Assembly (NCBI GenBank): GCA_017381395.1
Contig: JAFOCH010000127.1
Coordinates: 1 to 5,205, forward strand
From: Clostridia bacterium
Lineage (GTDB): Bacteria; Bacillota; Clostridia; Oscillospirales; Acutalibacteraceae
DNA length: 5,205 nucleotides
Reading direction: 5' to 3'
Shown in pieces: positions 4,581 through 5,205 of this stretch. The position numbers and the translations under genes are program-made. Each line of letters opens with the position of its first letter. Position 1 is the stretch's first letter. The notes beneath the pieces are model-generated. The model made no database searches. It was given only the letters and a program-made list of their open reading frames with translations, and was not told the origin of the DNA.

Positions 4581-5205
4581 GCAAAGGATGAGTTTAAAAA
4601 GTATATAATCAGCTCGGCAGAGGTATCGGGTCTCACCGCTCCCAAAATTGGCGCAGACGTTGATACATCAGGTACCGTACCGTCAGGCAGCAACTACTCA
4701 ATCGTTAAGGTTAACTGGTTTGATGCGTCAGGGGTTCTGGCCAAGGCAACTAGCTTTGAAGCAGGTAAGCCCTATCGCGTATCGGTTGAGGTTAAAGCAA
4801 ATGACGGATACAAATTTCAATCGGGCGCTAGCTTCAAAATTAACGGAAGCACCGCCACAGAAACAAACGCTAATACAGATAGAACACAGATAACATTCAT
4901 TTTTCAATACCCTGCTCTCGACGATGGCGTGATTAAGTCGGTAAAGATTACTGACATCACCGCTCCCAAAATCGGCGCAGACGTTGATACAAAAGGTTCT
5001 GTACCTTCTGGTAGCAACTACTCAATTAGAGTAAAATGGTTTGATAGCACAATCGCTCCTTTTCCCGAGGTATCCAGTTTTTCGGAAGGCAAGCCCTATC
5101 GTGTAGCGGTTTATGCAACGGCAAATAAAGGATATTCTTTTGACAAAAAAGCCACCTATACCATCAATGGCAAATCTGCCACAGAAACATCCGCTAATTC
5201 AGATA
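4488..5205 (+). CDS. Secreted protein with tandem 108-residue repeats (3' end cut by window)
   Basis: The first 239 residues of an open frame that runs off the right edge with no stop. Residues 1-31 form a classical Sec signal peptide: basic MKMKAITKR, hydrophobic core IIAVIIAVLMLASLI, then PATSVFA with predicted cleavage before AKDEF; no lipobox cysteine is seen. The mature part holds two tandem copies of one module (residues 46-131 and 154-239, period 108), each with TAPKIGADVDT, VPSGSNYSI, a WFD, GKPYRV, GY.F and a closing ING..ATET. The alternating hydrophobic pattern and the lone Trp suggest a beta-sandwich, Ig-like module, as in repeated extracellular domains of gut Firmicutes; that fold is inferred. 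No anchor (LPxTG, SLH) or enzyme domain is visible, so surface attachment and function are unknown. It is divergent from the MarR operon and shows no functional tie to it. Confidence 0.88.
   Translation, partial: MKMKAITKRIIAVIIAVLMLASLIPATSVFAAKDEFKKYIISSAEVSGLTAPKIGADVDTSGTVPSGSNYSIVKVNWFDASGVLAKATSFEAGKPYRVSVEVKANDGYKFQSGASFKINGSTATETNANTDRTQITFIFQYPALDDGVIKSVKITDITAPKIGADVDTKGSVPSGSNYSIRVKWFDSTIAPFPEVSSFSEGKPYRVAVYATANKGYSFDKKATYTINGKSATETSANSD
4623..4880 (+). repeat. Repeat unit 1 of the secreted protein (86 residues aligned)
   Basis: It covers residues 46-131. By hand alignment about 50 of 86 residues are identical to unit 2, with one compensating indel near the variable WFD-to-SF segment. 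The blocks TAPKIGADVDT and GKPYRV are identical between units, while residues 79-88 are not alignable with confidence. Confidence 0.85.
4947..5204 (+). repeat. Repeat unit 2 of the secreted protein (continues past window edge)
   Basis: It covers residues 154-239, exactly 324 bases after unit 1. The 33-base block coding TAPKIGADVDT (4959-4991) differs from its counterpart (4635-4667) at a single third-codon position. The window ends inside this unit, so further copies may follow. Confidence 0.85.

Noticed and set aside
4331..4693. Minus-strand frame of 120 codons with hydrophobic stretches
   Set aside because: It is antisense to the secreted gene start and runs through the GC-rich hairpin. 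The hydrophobic look comes from the reverse of the signal peptide coding region, and no family is recognisable.
4648..4893. Open frame of 81 codons on the plus strand
   Set aside because: It lies in another frame inside the secreted repeat protein, which has the signal peptide, ribosome binding site and repeat structure; this frame has none of these.
1..5205. CRISPR array, tRNA, rRNA, insertion sequence or prophage signs
   Set aside because: No short regularly spaced repeats, no RNA gene-like stretch and no transposase or integrase were seen; nearly all DNA is accounted for by ordinary genes and the one intergenic region.

Overview
The window looks like chromosomal DNA of a low-to-medium GC, Gram-positive anaerobe, most likely one of the Clostridia (gut Oscillospirales/Lachnospirales-like). 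The evidence is: Shine-Dalgarno sites of the AGGAGG type before every complete gene, a consensus sigma-A promoter, A/T-rich intergenic DNA, a clostridial-type iron alcohol dehydrogenase, a MarR protein with an LCxxCxxDKA helix-turn-helix, and a secreted repeat protein of a style common in gut Firmicutes. The assignment is inferred from protein style only; no taxonomic marker gene is present.

Layout: (1) Positions 2-325, plus strand: the C-terminal 107 residues of an ABC transporter ATPase of the MacB/LolD/antimicrobial-peptide-exporter type, cut by the left edge. (2) Positions 336-367: a perfect 14-bp stem with a 4-base loop, which works as a shared terminator between this gene and the convergent operon. 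(3) Positions 4263 down to 371, minus strand: a tightly packed four-gene operon read in the order MarR regulator, iron-containing alcohol dehydrogenase, class-3-like aldehyde dehydrogenase, DegV/FakB fatty-acid-binding protein. The gaps are 9, 1 and 13 bases. Two of the three junctions fuse the upstream stop codon to the next ribosome binding site (TAGGGAG). (4) Positions 4264-4487: a divergent intergenic region. It holds a textbook promoter (TTGACA-17-TACAAT) for the operon, two matching TTGTTGA-type palindromes placed on the -35 box and on the transcription start, and a GC-rich hairpin nearer the rightward gene. (5) Positions 4488-5205, plus strand: the start of a secreted protein with a signal peptide and at least two tandem repeats of 108 residues, running off the right edge. 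Both edge genes (2-325 and 4488-5205) are open at the window end.

How the genes may work together: the two enzymes can interconvert alcohol, aldehyde and acid. DegV-family proteins are known carriers of fatty acids for the FakA kinase. A plausible reading is a self-repressed module that handles long-chain alcohols or aldehydes (for example those released from plasmalogens or other ether lipids) and passes the fatty acid product to phospholipid synthesis. The gene identities and the promoter/operator layout are well supported. The substrate and the link to fatty acids are inference from the gene set. Two starts were moved relative to the longest open frame: the aldehyde dehydrogenase to 2597 and MarR to 4263, both because of ribosome binding site spacing.
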